Assembly (NCBI GenBank): GCA_041402125.1
Contig: JAWKSY010000010.1
Location: 103,440 to 167,439, forward strand
From: JAWKSY01 sp041402125
GTDB lineage: Bacteria; Planctomycetota; GCA-002687715; DRQF01
DNA: 64,000 nucleotides
Direction: 5' to 3'
A program made the position numbers and the translations under genes. Shown in pieces: positions 18,998-27,356 of this stretch. Numbering within the stretch: the stretch's first letter is position 1; each line of letters starts with the position of its first letter. Below the pieces are notes generated by a model. That model had not been told where the DNA came from, searched no databases, and worked only from the letters and a program-made list of their open reading frames with translations.

Positions 18998-20441
18998 GCT
19001 CCCGGGCCGGCGGCCGGTTCAAGACGGCCGGCGCGAGGACGAGGCCGCTCGCGAGGTAGGGCAGCACGTTCTGACAGATCCCGCCCCAGTCGCCGGGCAC
19101 CCCGAACCGCTCCATCGCCTCGCGATGCAGCGCGACCGACGCGAAGCCGACCGCCATCGAGGTCATCGCGAGGCCCGGCCGCGGGCGCGCGCCCATGAGC
19201 TTCACCGCGAGCAGGGGCCCGAAGGCCGCGCCGATCGCCGACCAGGCGTAGATGACGCGATCGAAGATCGTCGCGTCCTTCGCCAGCGCGAGCACCACCG
19301 AGAGGACGACGACGGCCACGATCGCCAGGCGCGAGACCAGGAGCGAACGCCGCTGCGCGCCCCAGTCGAGACCGAGGTCGTGCGTCATCGAGCTCGCCGC
19401 GACCAGGAGCTGGCTGTCCGCGGTGGACATGACGGCCGAGAGGACGGCGGCGATGATCACGCCGGCGACGATCGGATGGAGATAGGTGTCCGCGGCGTGG
19501 AAGAGCAGGCTCTCCTGCTTGCCGTCGGGGAGCGTCTCGAAGAGGACGCGCCCGCAGAGTCCGAGGAGGATCATCCCGGTGTAGACGAGAACGGCCCACC
19601 CGAGCGCGACGACGCGCGCGCGCGCCAGCGCGGCCGGTCCCTCGCGCAGCGCCAGGAAGCGATTGACCACGTGCGGCTGCCCCGGGTAGCCGAGGCCGAT
19701 GCCGAGGAGCCCCATCGCGAAACCGAAGGCGGCCGGGCCCGCCCCGTGCCCGAAGAGGGAGGCGTAACCCGGCTGGTCGACGGCGCGGATGCCCTCGACG
19801 AGCCCTCCCGCGCCGAGGTGCGCGAAGGCCACGGCCGGGAGGATCACCGCGGCGAGGACCATCATCGCGCCCTGGAGCGTGTCGGTGAGGCTGACGGCCC
19901 AGAAGCCGCCGAGCAGCGTGTAGAAGAGGACGATGGCCGCGCCGATCACGATCGAGGTGCGGACGTCGTAGCCGAGCACGTGCTCGAAGGCCCCGCCCGC
20001 CGCCTTCATCTGCGCCGCGACGTAGACGACGAAGGTGACGACCACGATGAGCGAGGCGAGGACGCGGATCCCGCGCGAGGTGCCGCCGCGGCCATCGGCC
20101 GCGAGGAAGTCGGTGATGGTCACCGCGCGACGGCCGTCGGGATGGCGGCGGAGCGCCGGCGCCACGACGAGCCAGTTCAGGACGAAGCCCCCCACGCAGG
20201 CGGGGAACAGCCAGAGGGCGGCGAGCCCCTCCTTCCAGGCGAAGCCGCTCGCGCCGAGCAGGGTCCACGCCGAGGACGAGCTGGCGGAGGCGGAGAAGGC
20301 GGCGATCACCGGGCCGAGGCCGCGCCCGCCGAGGAAGAAGTCGGCCTCGTCGCGGTTGCGGCCCCTCGCGAGGAATCCGATCGCGACGAGGACGATCTTG
20401 TAGACCACCAGGGTCACCAGCACGATCGTCGCGCGATCCAT
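18972..20441 (-). CDS. Na+:solute symporter, PutP (proline permease)-like
   Basis: 489 aa, with about 13 membrane helices as in SSS-family transporters (E. coli PutP is 502 aa). Signature regions include FSASASSSSAWTLLGASG in the first half, the SSS motif LLGGFWAVSLTDTLQGAMM, and the sodium-site region AVLSAVMSTADSQLLVAASS. It most likely imports proline or a related solute with Na+. The start at 20441 follows GGGGAGGA. The 3' end overlaps the convergent LysR gene by 26 bp. The substrate is not certain from sequence alone. Confidence 0.92.
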   Translation of the reverse strand: MDRATIVLVTLVVYKIVLVAIGFLARGRNRDEADFFLGGRGLGPVIAAFSASASSSSAWTLLGASGFAWKEGLAALWLFPACVGGFVLNWLVVAPALRRHPDGRRAVTITDFLAADGRGGTSRGIRVLASLIVVVTFVVYVAAQMKAAGGAFEHVLGYDVRTSIVIGAAIVLFYTLLGGFWAVSLTDTLQGAMMVLAAVILPAVAFAHLGAGGLVEGIRAVDQPGYASLFGHGAGPAAFGFAMGLLGIGLGYPGQPHVVNRFLALREGPAALARARVVALGWAVLVYTGMILLGLCGRVLFETLPDGKQESLLFHAADTYLHPIVAGVIIAAVLSAVMSTADSQLLVAASSMTHDLGLDWGAQRRSLLVSRLAIVAVVVLSVVLALAKDATIFDRVIYAWSAIGAAFGPLLAVKLMGARPRPGLAMTSMAVGFASVALHREAMERFGVPGDWGGICQNVLPYLASGLVLAPAVLNRPPARELSPEGPSR

Positions 20442-20528
20442 CCGCGTCCTCCCCGCCCCTCGGGCGACGCCCTTCCGTCACCTCGCGCCCGATCATGGGG
20501 GGCCCGACCCCGGCTGGATACCCCCACC

Positions 20529-20565
20529 CTGACAGGACTGACATCTCGACGCTGCCAAGCTGACA
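20529..20565. promoter_or_regulatory. Cluster of four CTG[AC]CA hexamers upstream of hsp20
   Basis: CTGACA occurs at 20529-20534, 20538-20543 and 20560-20565, with the near-copy CTGCCA at 20552-20557, all in the same orientation. The cluster lies about 200 bp before the Hsp20 start and 90 bp before the divergent symporter start, so it could be an operator for either. The rest of 20442-20767 has no gene; I see no CIRCE or clear sigma32 element there. Confidence 0.3.
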
Positions 20566-20767
20566 CCGTCGTCCGCTCGCGGGGGGCTCGCCTCCGCGAC
20601 GGCGACGGCCCCAAGCCCCGGTGATGAGGAAACTTGCGGCGAGCGACGACCGCCGGACCGCGATCGGCACGCCGGCTGCGAAACGGAGGGCACGAGACGC
20701 GGCCCGAGGGCGCGACGATGTCGCGGGGGTCCCGTCCCGAGAGGTTCGATTACACGGAGGCACGATC

Positions 20768-21187
20768 ATGAAGCTCCAGAACTTCCCCCTGACCCCGATG
20801 GCCGGCTTCGAGCGCGACATGAGCGAGCTGTTCCGCGGGGTCCTCGGCGCCCCGGCCCCCTTCCGCGGCCTCGACGTCGCCGAGACCGAGACCGCCTACG
20901 AGGTGGCCGTCGACCTCCCCGGCATCGCCATGGAGGAGGTCAGTCTCGACTTCGCGGACAAGACCCTGCGGATCGAGGTCGCCAAGGTCGAGAACGGCGA
21001 GACCGTCGTCGAGAACCGGACCTGGCACCGCCGCGACCGCCGGCGCGTCGAGATCCGCGAATCGATCCGCTTCCCCAAGGACATCGAGGTCGACGCCATC
21101 GCGGCCCGTCTCGACCGCGGCGTCCTGCAGATCACCCTGCCGAAGGCGCAGGCCGCCCAGGCCCGCCGCATCGCGATCCAGGGCTGA
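20768..21187 (+). CDS. Small heat-shock protein, Hsp20/alpha-crystallin family
   Basis: 139 aa, with an alpha-crystallin domain from about residue 35 to 130 (YEVAVDLPGIAMEEVSLDF, IRFPKDIEVDAIAARLDRGVLQITLPK) and a short C-terminal tail with the IAI anchoring motif (RRIAIQG). It is an ATP-independent holdase that keeps unfolding proteins soluble. The ATG at 20768 follows GGAGG at good spacing; an in-frame upstream ATG at 20621 would add a non-homologous arginine-rich leader. It is a single-gene transcript closed by the hairpin at 21230-21261. Heat regulation is expected but no standard heat-shock element is visible. Confidence 0.94.
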   Translation: MKLQNFPLTPMAGFERDMSELFRGVLGAPAPFRGLDVAETETAYEVAVDLPGIAMEEVSLDFADKTLRIEVAKVENGETVVENRTWHRRDRRRVEIRESIRFPKDIEVDAIAARLDRGVLQITLPKAQAAQARRIAIQG

Positions 21188-21229
21188 CGCCGATCGGCCT
21201 GACAGCGCGGCCCTCGCGCGCTAAGGTGG

Positions 21230-21261
21230 AACCGGCCGCGGTCCCCGGACCGCGGCCGGTT
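21230..21261 (+). terminator. Perfect 15-bp hairpin after hsp20
   Basis: AACCGGCCGCGGTCC (21230-21244) pairs perfectly with GGACCGCGGCCGGTT (21247-21261) around a 2-base loop. The following sequence (CGTCAATC) is poor in T, so termination efficiency is uncertain, but position and stem strength fit the end of hsp20. Confidence 0.65.
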
Positions 21262-21287
21262 CGTCAATCACCTCGAGGAGACGCGGC

Positions 21288-22076
21288 GTGTCCTTCAACG
21301 AGAACCTGAAGACCGGCTACTTCTGCTGGGCCGATCTCGGCGCCGACGATTACGACGGCACGGTCGCCTTCTACTCCGCCCTCTTCGACTGGTCGGTCGA
21401 GAACCGGGGCGAGGGCGGACACCGCTACGGGATCGCGCGCCTCGACGGGCACGACGTCGGCGCGATCTACCAGAAGATCCCGGGCGCGATGCCCGAGGGA
21501 CTCGCCCCGGTCTGGACCCTCTACGCCCGCGTCGCGGACGTCGAGGCCGCGGTGGGCAACGTCGAGCGACTCGGGGGCTCCGTCCTCGTCGCCGCCACGG
21601 ACGTCCCGGACCACGGCCGGCTGGCCCTCGTCGCGGATCCCGAGGGCGCGCACTTCGGCCTCTGGGAGCCGCGCGGGCACGACGGCTTCGAGCTCGTCGA
21701 CGAGCCGGGCACTCCGACCTGGTTCGAGCTCGCGGGACGCGACATCGAGGGGACCTCGCGCTTCTACGCCGAGCTCTTCGGCTGGGACTGGGTGACCCAC
21801 GCCTCCGGTGACGCCCGCTACACCGTCTTCGAGCGCGACGACGACATCCCCATCGCCGGCATGATGGAGATGACCTCGGAATGGGGCGACATGCCCCCGC
21901 ACTGGATGCTCTACTTCGAGGTCTTCGACACCGACGAGGCCGCCGAGCGGGTGAAGGAGCTGGGCGGGCAGGTCTGCGTGCCCCCGTCCGACCTCCCCTA
22001 CGGCCGGTTCGCCGTCGTCAACGACCCCGGCGGCGGCACCTTCTCGTTGATCGTTCCCCGCGGCGTCGCGGACTGA
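21288..22076 (+). CDS. VOC-family (glyoxalase-like) protein with two tandem domains
   Basis: 262 aa made of two vicinal-oxygen-chelate modules: residues about 8-125 (FCWADLGADDYDGTVAFYSALF to HFGLWEPRG) and about 135-258 (PTWFELAGRDIEGTSRFYAELF to FSLIVPRG). This two-domain form is common in actinobacterial and planctomycete hydroxylase-associated or antibiotic-resistance-like VOC proteins, but no specific reaction can be assigned. The metal ligands normally at the domain starts are mostly not His/Glu here, so it may be a binding protein rather than an enzyme. The start is GTG at 21288, after GAGGAG. Confidence 0.9.
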   Translation: MSFNENLKTGYFCWADLGADDYDGTVAFYSALFDWSVENRGEGGHRYGIARLDGHDVGAIYQKIPGAMPEGLAPVWTLYARVADVEAAVGNVERLGGSVLVAATDVPDHGRLALVADPEGAHFGLWEPRGHDGFELVDEPGTPTWFELAGRDIEGTSRFYAELFGWDWVTHASGDARYTVFERDDDIPIAGMMEMTSEWGDMPPHWMLYFEVFDTDEAAERVKELGGQVCVPPSDLPYGRFAVVNDPGGGTFSLIVPRGVAD

Positions 22077-22188
22077 GCTTCCGGCCCGGAGGCTCCGAGG
22101 GTATCGTGCGCACGCCGACGAGGCCGCGGGACGGCGGCTTCGCGCCTCTCGACGCGCCCGGCGGCGCAGACTGGAGAAGGAGATCAGG

Positions 22189-22676
22189 ATGAAGTTCACG
22201 GAACGCAGCGGCCGCGTCCTCGCGGCCTTCGCCCTCGTCCTCGTGACCGCGCTCGCGGCCTGCGAGTCGGACGACGAGATGATGATGGCGGAAGAAGGCG
22301 ACGCGATGTCGGTGACCGAGAACCAGGCCTGGCGCGCTCCGATGTCGTCGCGGCCCGGCCGCGACTCGATGCTGCACGCGCGGCTCGCCGGGCAGATGGT
22401 CCGCATCGACGTCGACCGCCCGCTCCACTCCTTCTCGCGCTGGATGCGCGAGCACCATGACCTCGACGTCATGCTCGGGAACGAGGCGATCGAGACGCAC
22501 TGGCTCGATCGCATCGCCTACCGTTCGATCCACCCCGAGACGCTCGGCGAGGCCCTGACCCACGCGCTGGCGCCGCACGGCCTCGTGTGGGAGGTCCGGA
22601 ACGGCCTGGTCTACGTCGAGACCGGAATGCCGGCGATGCGGCCCACTGGACGCGCGTCGAGGCCGAGGAACGATGA
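22189..22676 (+). CDS. Lipoprotein with STN/secretin-N-like domain (frameshift near its 3' end)
   Basis: The N-terminus is a lipoprotein signal (LVTALAAC, lipidated Cys near residue 21) followed by an acidic linker and a domain resembling the short STN/secretin N0 fold: MVRIDVDRPLHSFSRWM, then HPETLGEALTHALAPHGL and VWEVRNGLVYVET. As given, the frame stays open to 22977, adding about 100 Arg/Pro-rich residues across a 14-bp tandem repeat and into the opposite gene. Restoring one C in the CCC run near 22643 instead ends the protein as MRPHWTRVEAEER at 22676, which looks like real coding sequence, so I use that end. It converges on another secretin-N-like gene (22844-23563); the pair may share a role in an envelope complex. 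No secretin pore is encoded nearby. Confidence 0.65.
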
Positions 22677-22782
22677 GCGGAACGCGCCGTGCGCACCCCG
22701 CCCTTTCCCATGGGGAACTCCGTTCGCGCGCGTCGCGCTCCCGTCACCCCCCGCGACCCGCCCCCGGGTCGCACCCGTGTTC

Positions 22783-22838
22783 GTATCAGAGGCCTCGTGT
22801 CAGAGGCCTCGCGTCAGAGGCCTCGTGCCGGCGGCCTC
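22783..22838. repeat. 14-bp tandem repeat, four copies
   Basis: The period-14 units GTATCAGAGGCCTC, GTGTCAGAGGCCTC, GCGTCAGAGGCCTC and the diverged GTGCCGGCGGCCTC run head to tail. They lie between two convergent genes, just past the end of the minus-strand gene 22844-23563. This is probably a small slippage-prone minisatellite. It does not resemble CRISPR repeats, which are longer and have spacers. Confidence 0.8.
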
Positions 22839-22843
22839 CGGTC

Positions 22844-23563
22844 TCATCGACGTCCGGCGGGCTTCGCGTCCCCGTCCTCCGCGGCCCCGGCCGGGGCGGC
22901 GTCGGGCCGCTGGTCCTCGATCGAGTCGAGCGCGAGGGCGATGCGCAGCATCGTCTCCACCGACTTCGCGAAGTTGACGAGGATGAGCGAGTTCGAGGCT
23001 TCGTGAGGCATGACGAAGCCGACGCGGTGGTCCTGGATCAGGTTCGACAGGACGCGCTGGAGGGCCGCGGTGTGCGTGTTCTTCAGGGTGAGGACGACGG
23101 CGACGACCTCGTTCGGCCGCGCCCGCCCCTCGAGGACGTCGTCGACCGTCGCCCAGCGCGCGTTCTGCTTCAGGCTCTGCGAGGTCTTCACGTCCTCGAA
23201 CTGCACGAGCGCGAGATCGGGCTCCCCGACCGGCACGACCGCGATGTCGGAGGCCATCAGCAAGGCTCCGAGCGCGTCCGCCGCCCGCTCCCGCGGGAAG
23301 CGGAGCGGTCCCGCGACGCGGATCGAAACGTTGGCGAGTCGGCGCTGGTCGTAGGTGACCCGCAGCCCCGTGAGCTCGACGTAGGTCTCGACGAAACGCC
23401 CCATCGGCATGCCGTCGGGGCCGAAGTCGAGCACGACATCGTCGTTCGCGACGGCGACGTCGGCACGGGCGTTCGTGGAGGACTGCAGCGGGGCGAGGTC
23501 CGTCGCGCCCGGCGCGGCGAGGACCGCCGCCATCAGCCAGGGAAGCATCGTCTTGATCGTCAT
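22844..23563 (-). CDS. Periplasmic protein with secretin N0/N1-like domains, no pore
   Basis: 239 aa with a signal peptide (about 1-20). Residues about 42-125 resemble a secretin N0 domain (LDFGPDGMPMGRFVETYVELTG, then ALGALLMASDIAVVPVGEPDLALVQ). Residues about 150-225 resemble an N1 domain (VVAVVLTLKNTHTAALQRVL, SNSLILVNFAKSVETMLRIALAL). In GspD/PilQ these modules lead into the outer-membrane secretin barrel, but here the protein stops with a short charged tail. It may be a stand-alone assembly or gating factor of a type II or type IV pilus-like system. It faces another STN-like gene (22189-22676). Upstream lies the nested palindromic repeat at 23634-23858. Confidence 0.8.
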   Translation of the reverse strand: MTIKTMLPWLMAAVLAAPGATDLAPLQSSTNARADVAVANDDVVLDFGPDGMPMGRFVETYVELTGLRVTYDQRRLANVSIRVAGPLRFPRERAADALGALLMASDIAVVPVGEPDLALVQFEDVKTSQSLKQNARWATVDDVLEGRARPNEVVAVVLTLKNTHTAALQRVLSNLIQDHRVGFVMPHEASNSLILVNFAKSVETMLRIALALDSIEDQRPDAAPAGAAEDGDAKPAGRR

Positions 23564-23633
23564 GGCGTTCTCCTCTCGTCGTGACGCCCTTTCGGACGGC
23601 GAGGGAGTCCGCCTCTTCCCGGTCGCCCGAGAA

Positions 23634-23858
23634 TTCTCATACGGTGTCAGTCACCCGATGAGACTTCTCCTTCATTCCGGCCTCGCCGTCAGAACCGGCG
23701 GCGAAGGGAAGATGCTAGTACGGTGCCAGTCACCGGATGAGCATCCCCTCGATCCCGGCCTCGACGTCGGAGGCGGCGACGAAGGGATGCTCATCCGGTG
23801 ACTGGCACCGTACTAGCATCTCGAGAACTCTCATCGGGTGACTGACACCGTATGAGAA
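23634..23858. repeat. Nested palindromic elements, locus B
   Basis: The inner element 23711-23820 is 110 bp; its arms 23711-23747 and 23784-23820 are a perfect 37-bp inverted repeat containing TACGGTGCCAGTCACCGGAT and bounded by GATGC...GCATC. The outer arms 23634-23663 and 23829-23858 form a perfect 30-bp inverted repeat with the variant core GGTGTCAGTCACC and ends TCTCAT...ATGAGA. The spacer after the outer left arm resembles the spacer inside the inner element (CCGGCCTCG...GAAGGG), so one element seems to have inserted into, or duplicated within, another. Without the inner 110 bp the outer copy would be about 115 bp. It sits between two minus-strand genes. The 348-bp gap 23564-23911 holds this and the hairpin 23861-23885, and no gene. 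Confidence 0.92.
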
Positions 23859-23860
23859 CG

Positions 23861-23885
23861 CCCGCGCGGTGGAGCACCGCGCGGG
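23861..23885 (-). terminator. GC hairpin after the PKD/haem protein gene
   Basis: CCCGCGCGGTG (23861-23871) pairs perfectly with CACCGCGCGGG (23875-23885) around a 3-base loop. It lies 26 bases beyond the stop codon of the minus-strand gene 23912-25030, where a terminator is expected. The run after it on that strand (CGTTCTC) is only partly T-rich. Confidence 0.65.
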
Positions 23886-23911
23886 CGTCTCGGATCCGGG
23901 GCGTCGGACGA

Positions 23912-25030
23912 TCAGTTGTTCTGAGCGCCCTGCGTCACCCAGGCCAGGAGGACGAGGTAGGCCGGATCCGAGGTGCCGCCCGGGAACACGGTGCCCATGA
24001 GGGACATGCCCGTGACCGTCGTCGGGTAGTTCGGGATCGGGCTCGTCGACGGCGAGGCCGGGTTCGCGCGCGGGCCGGCCGGCGCGTCGGCGTTGGGGTT
24101 CGCGACCATCGCCGTCATCGCGGCGTAGATGTTCGTCGCGTTGGCGACGCCGCCCGACATGTCGAGGACGTTGGTCACGCCGTGGCAGCCGACGCAGAGG
24201 CACTCGACGATCGGGATGACGTGATCCCGGAAGCTCGGCGTGCTCGGGTTCTGGACGTCGATGATGACCTCGTCGGGCGCGCTGTCGGTCGTGCCGTCGT
24301 TCACCGTGAGCTCGAAGGTGAGCGTCGCGGCGGTCTGCGGATAGATGACGAAGGGCGTCGCGGTCGTGGCGCCGAAGAAGGACACCATGGGTCCGCCGGT
24401 CTGAACCCACGAGTAGGTGAGGCCCGAGGCCTCCGGATCGACGCTGCCCGTGCCGTCGAGCGAACCGCAGGTGGCGACGACCGCGATCTGGTCCGGTCCC
24501 GCGTCGCAGAGCGGCGCGGAGTTGCCGGGGCCGTCGGGCGAGTAGGTGAGCGTCGTCGCGGCCGAGATGCCGACGTTGAACGGCGGGAGCGAGGGGTCGA
24601 CGACCACGGCCTGGACGGCCGCGTCGACGACGCCGGTCATGGTCGACGGCGAGGCGAGCGCCTGGAGCACGCGCGTGCCGGAGGCGTTCGTGATGCCGAA
24701 GAACTGGTCGTAGGGACCGGAGATGCCGTCGACGAGCGCGACGAGGCTCGGGCCGATGTCGATCTGGCGGGTGCCGTCGAAGATCGTCTGGCCGACCTGG
24801 AGCCCGGACGCGGCGAACAGCGCGAAGGGCAGGTTCGGCGAGCCGCTGATGGTGGCGACGACGGGACCGGGAAGCTCGATCGTGGCGGCGTAGGGCGCCG
24901 AACCCGTCATCGAGGCGCCGTTCACGTCGAGCGAGGCGTTGACCGAGTTGTTCTGCTGGGCGGCGGCGAAGCCGCCGAAGGACGCGACGAGAATCGAGAG
25001 CGCGATGGGACGCGCGATCTTCTGCAACAT
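23912..25030 (-). CDS. Secreted PKD-domain protein with C-terminal single c-type haem motif
   Basis: 372 aa. A signal peptide ends near residue 25 (GGFAAAQ). The middle part (about 25-165) is beta-rich and unassigned. A PKD-type immunoglobulin-like domain (about 175-260: CDAGPDQIAVVATCGSLDGTGSVDPE, YSWVQTGGPMVSFFG) is followed by a short domain with the haem-binding motif CVGCH (residues 279-283), 89 residues before the C-terminus. The same order, with CxxCH 88 residues from the end, occurs in the large protein at 61284-64000. The haem suggests an electron-transfer or substrate-binding surface domain of the planctomycete cytochrome type; the role is inferred. The ATG at 25030 follows GGAGAG. 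Confidence 0.85.
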   Translation of the reverse strand: MLQKIARPIALSILVASFGGFAAAQQNNSVNASLDVNGASMTGSAPYAATIELPGPVVATISGSPNLPFALFAASGLQVGQTIFDGTRQIDIGPSLVALVDGISGPYDQFFGITNASGTRVLQALASPSTMTGVVDAAVQAVVVDPSLPPFNVGISAATTLTYSPDGPGNSAPLCDAGPDQIAVVATCGSLDGTGSVDPEASGLTYSWVQTGGPMVSFFGATTATPFVIYPQTAATLTFELTVNDGTTDSAPDEVIIDVQNPSTPSFRDHVIPIVECLCVGCHGVTNVLDMSGGVANATNIYAAMTAMVANPNADAPAGPRANPASPSTSPIPNYPTTVTGMSLMGTVFPGGTSDPAYLVLLAWVTQGAQNN

Positions 25031-25228
25031 GTTTCTCTCCCCTGGGGTGCCGGATCGGGGTTCCTGCGGCGCCGGTCCTTCATCGACCGACCGTCCGCCC
25101 CGACTCCAGTCGCCCCAAACCTCCAACCGTACAGAGGCTACGTCGAGGCGGTCCCACTGACCAGCGTCAATTGCGCCTCGCCTTCCCCGGCGCGGAGGAA
25201 GCGACCCCCTCCCCCGGCACCCTGGGGC

Positions 25229-26056
25229 ATGGTCCGCGACCCCCATCTGGCGAGCGAGCTCATCGTCCCCCTGCGCCTCGGACGGTCCACCGCGGTTCCC
25301 GAGGGTCGCGCGGTGACGATCCCGGATCAGCCGGAGGCCTTCTTCTGGAACCCGCTCGTCCTCGACCCGGCCGTCCCGCTGCCCGGCGAGGACCGTCTCT
25401 CCCGGCTCGCCGCCCGCGAACTCGCGGTCTGGGGGCGGACGGGAGCCCGGGTGCTGGTCCGGGACGGCCCGGAGGATGCGGCCCGCGACGCGCGCGACCG
25501 CGCCGACCTCCTCGCCCGGGGCTACCGGGAGGATCCGATCCTCGTGCTCGAGCGCGAGGGTCCGCCGCCGGAGGCGACCGCGGCGGCGGAGATCCGCCCC
25601 CTCGTCGACGACGACCACCTCGACGCGGCGATCGCCCGGCGCCGTGCCGCCAACACGCGCTGGCCGGCGGCCGCCTATGCCCGCGTGGTCGGACGACGGC
25701 TCGCGGCCTGGCGTAGCGTCGCGGCCGCCGGCGAGGCGACCTGGTGGGGCGCCTTCGCGGACGGGGAGCTCGTGGCCGATCTGGGACTGGCCCGCTCGGC
25801 CGACATCCTGCGCTTCGCGATGATCTTCGTGGCCCCCGAGCATCGGCGTCGCGGCCTCGCGCGCGCTCTCATCACCCGCGCCGCCCGGGCGGCGGCCGGA
25901 GGCGGGGCGCATCGCTTCGTCATCGGCGCGGCGCCGGACCACGAGGCGCTCGCGCTCTACACCGGCCTCGGATTCGCGCCGCGGCGCCACTTGCGCTACT
26001 TCGTGGTCTGGCCCGATGATTGGGCCGCACGGGACTCCGGAGGGGAAGCGACATGA
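25229..26056 (+). CDS. GNAT-family N-acetyltransferase
   Basis: 275 aa. The C-terminal half is a GNAT domain with the acetyl-CoA motif APEHRRRGLARALITRAAR and the family end block ALALYTGLGFAPRRHLRYFV. The N-terminal half (about residues 1-120) looks like a degenerate second GNAT-like fold. The substrate is unknown. The ATG at 25229 lacks a strong ribosome binding site, but upstream in-frame sequence falls in the divergent spacer. It overlaps the next gene by ATGA, so it is translationally coupled to the AI-2E-type transporter. Confidence 0.87.
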   Translation: MVRDPHLASELIVPLRLGRSTAVPEGRAVTIPDQPEAFFWNPLVLDPAVPLPGEDRLSRLAARELAVWGRTGARVLVRDGPEDAARDARDRADLLARGYREDPILVLEREGPPPEATAAAEIRPLVDDDHLDAAIARRRAANTRWPAAAYARVVGRRLAAWRSVAAAGEATWWGAFADGELVADLGLARSADILRFAMIFVAPEHRRRGLARALITRAARAAAGGGAHRFVIGAAPDHEALALYTGLGFAPRRHLRYFVVWPDDWAARDSGGEAT

Positions 26057-27279
26057 CCGATTCGACGACGACGCCGACCCCGACGCCGCCCGACGGGGGC
26101 GTCCCGGCCATCATCCGGATCGCGGCGGGTCTCCTGATCGCCTTCCTGATCGTCACCGCCCTCTACGTGATGGAGTCGGTCTTCCGGCCCTTCTTCGTCG
26201 CGCTCTTCCTCGCCTTCGCCTTCCGCCCGCTCAGCAAAAAGCTGGTGATGACGGCGGGATCGCGGATCCTCGGCTACGTCCTCGCCGGCGTCCTCGTCTT
26301 CGGGTTCTTCTTCGTCAGCACGCAGATCGTCGCGGCGAACCTGCAGGACTTCCAGGCCCAGCGCGGCGCCTACCAGAAGCGACTGGGCTCCTACCTCGAC
26401 CGCGGCAAGGACTTCGTGGATCGGGCGAGCGAGTGGATGGAATCCGCCGGCTTCGCCGAAAAGCGCCCCGAGCCCGAGAAGCCCGACCCGGCGACGATCG
26501 AGCCCGAGACCGCGGACGGGACGCCGAAGCGTCCCGCGCCCCCCGAGACCGACGAACGGCGCACCTCGCCCTTCGACGAGAGTCCGCTGACTCTCATGAG
26601 CATGGGGACCAAGGCCGTGCTCGGCGCCCTCGGCGAGGGCATCGTCATCCTCGTGTTCATGCTGCTCATGATGATGGAGCTCGACCGGATCCACGCCCGG
26701 ATCGACAACTCCTTCCCGCCCGCGCGGGCGCGCGCCATCCACGAGGGCATCGAGGAGGTCGACCGCGCGATCCAGAAGTACATCGTGCTGAAGATCGTCG
26801 TGAGCCTGCTCACCGCCCTGCTCTCGGCGGGGATCCTGCTGCTCTTCGGCGTGCCCTACATCCTGACCTTCGCCCTGATCATCTTCCTCTTCAACTTCAT
26901 CCCCTACATCGGCTCGATCATCGCCACGATCGCGCCCGTCGCGATCTGCGTGCTCCACACCGACAGCGAGCGCCCGCTCCTCACCGGCGTCTTCCTCGCG
27001 CTGTCGCTCTCGGCCGTGCAGCAGGTGATCGGCAACTTCGTCGAGCCGAAGATGCAGGGCAAGGACCTCCAGCTCAGTCCGGTCGTCATCCTCCTGGCGC
27101 TCGCGTTCTGGGGCTGGATCTGGGGCATCACCGGGATGATCCTCGCGGTGCCGCTGATGTCCGCCGTCCGCATCGTCCTCGCGCGCTTCGAGTCGACGGC
27201 GGAGATCGCGAAGATGATGGCCGACGTCGAGATCGTCCGCCGCCGCCGCGCCCCGCAAGAAGATGCAGCCGGCGCATAG
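26053..27279 (+). CDS. AI-2E/PerM-family membrane transporter
   Basis: About 408 aa, with eight predicted helices in the AI-2E exporter arrangement: paired N-terminal helices, a soluble segment (about 110-190, here Pro/Glu-rich), then the conserved C-terminal block YILTFALIIFLFNFIPYIGS and EPKMQGKDLQLSPVVILLAL. The family includes TqsA (autoinducer-2 export) and Na+(Li+)/H+ antiporters, so the substrate cannot be assigned. The start ATG overlaps the GNAT stop by ATGA. An upstream in-frame ATG at 26020 would lie inside the GNAT gene and is less likely. Confidence 0.92.
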   Translation: MTDSTTTPTPTPPDGGVPAIIRIAAGLLIAFLIVTALYVMESVFRPFFVALFLAFAFRPLSKKLVMTAGSRILGYVLAGVLVFGFFFVSTQIVAANLQDFQAQRGAYQKRLGSYLDRGKDFVDRASEWMESAGFAEKRPEPEKPDPATIEPETADGTPKRPAPPETDERRTSPFDESPLTLMSMGTKAVLGALGEGIVILVFMLLMMMELDRIHARIDNSFPPARARAIHEGIEEVDRAIQKYIVLKIVVSLLTALLSAGILLLFGVPYILTFALIIFLFNFIPYIGSIIATIAPVAICVLHTDSERPLLTGVFLALSLSAVQQVIGNFVEPKMQGKDLQLSPVVILLALAFWGWIWGITGMILAVPLMSAVRIVLARFESTAEIAKMMADVEIVRRRRAPQEDAAGA

Positions 27280-27356
27280 GGCTGGGTAGGCTTCGCGTCG
27301 CGCGCCCCTCCGGCGATGCTCGGGCCCGGTTCCCGAGTCGTCCGGAGGTCCGCGAC

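Noticed and set aside
19125..20624. A plus-strand frame opposite the PutP-like symporter
   Set aside because: Low-complexity charged product; the minus strand has all SSS motifs.
22783..22838. CRISPR array
   Set aside because: Units are only 14 bp, directly adjacent, with no spacers, and no cas genes are present.
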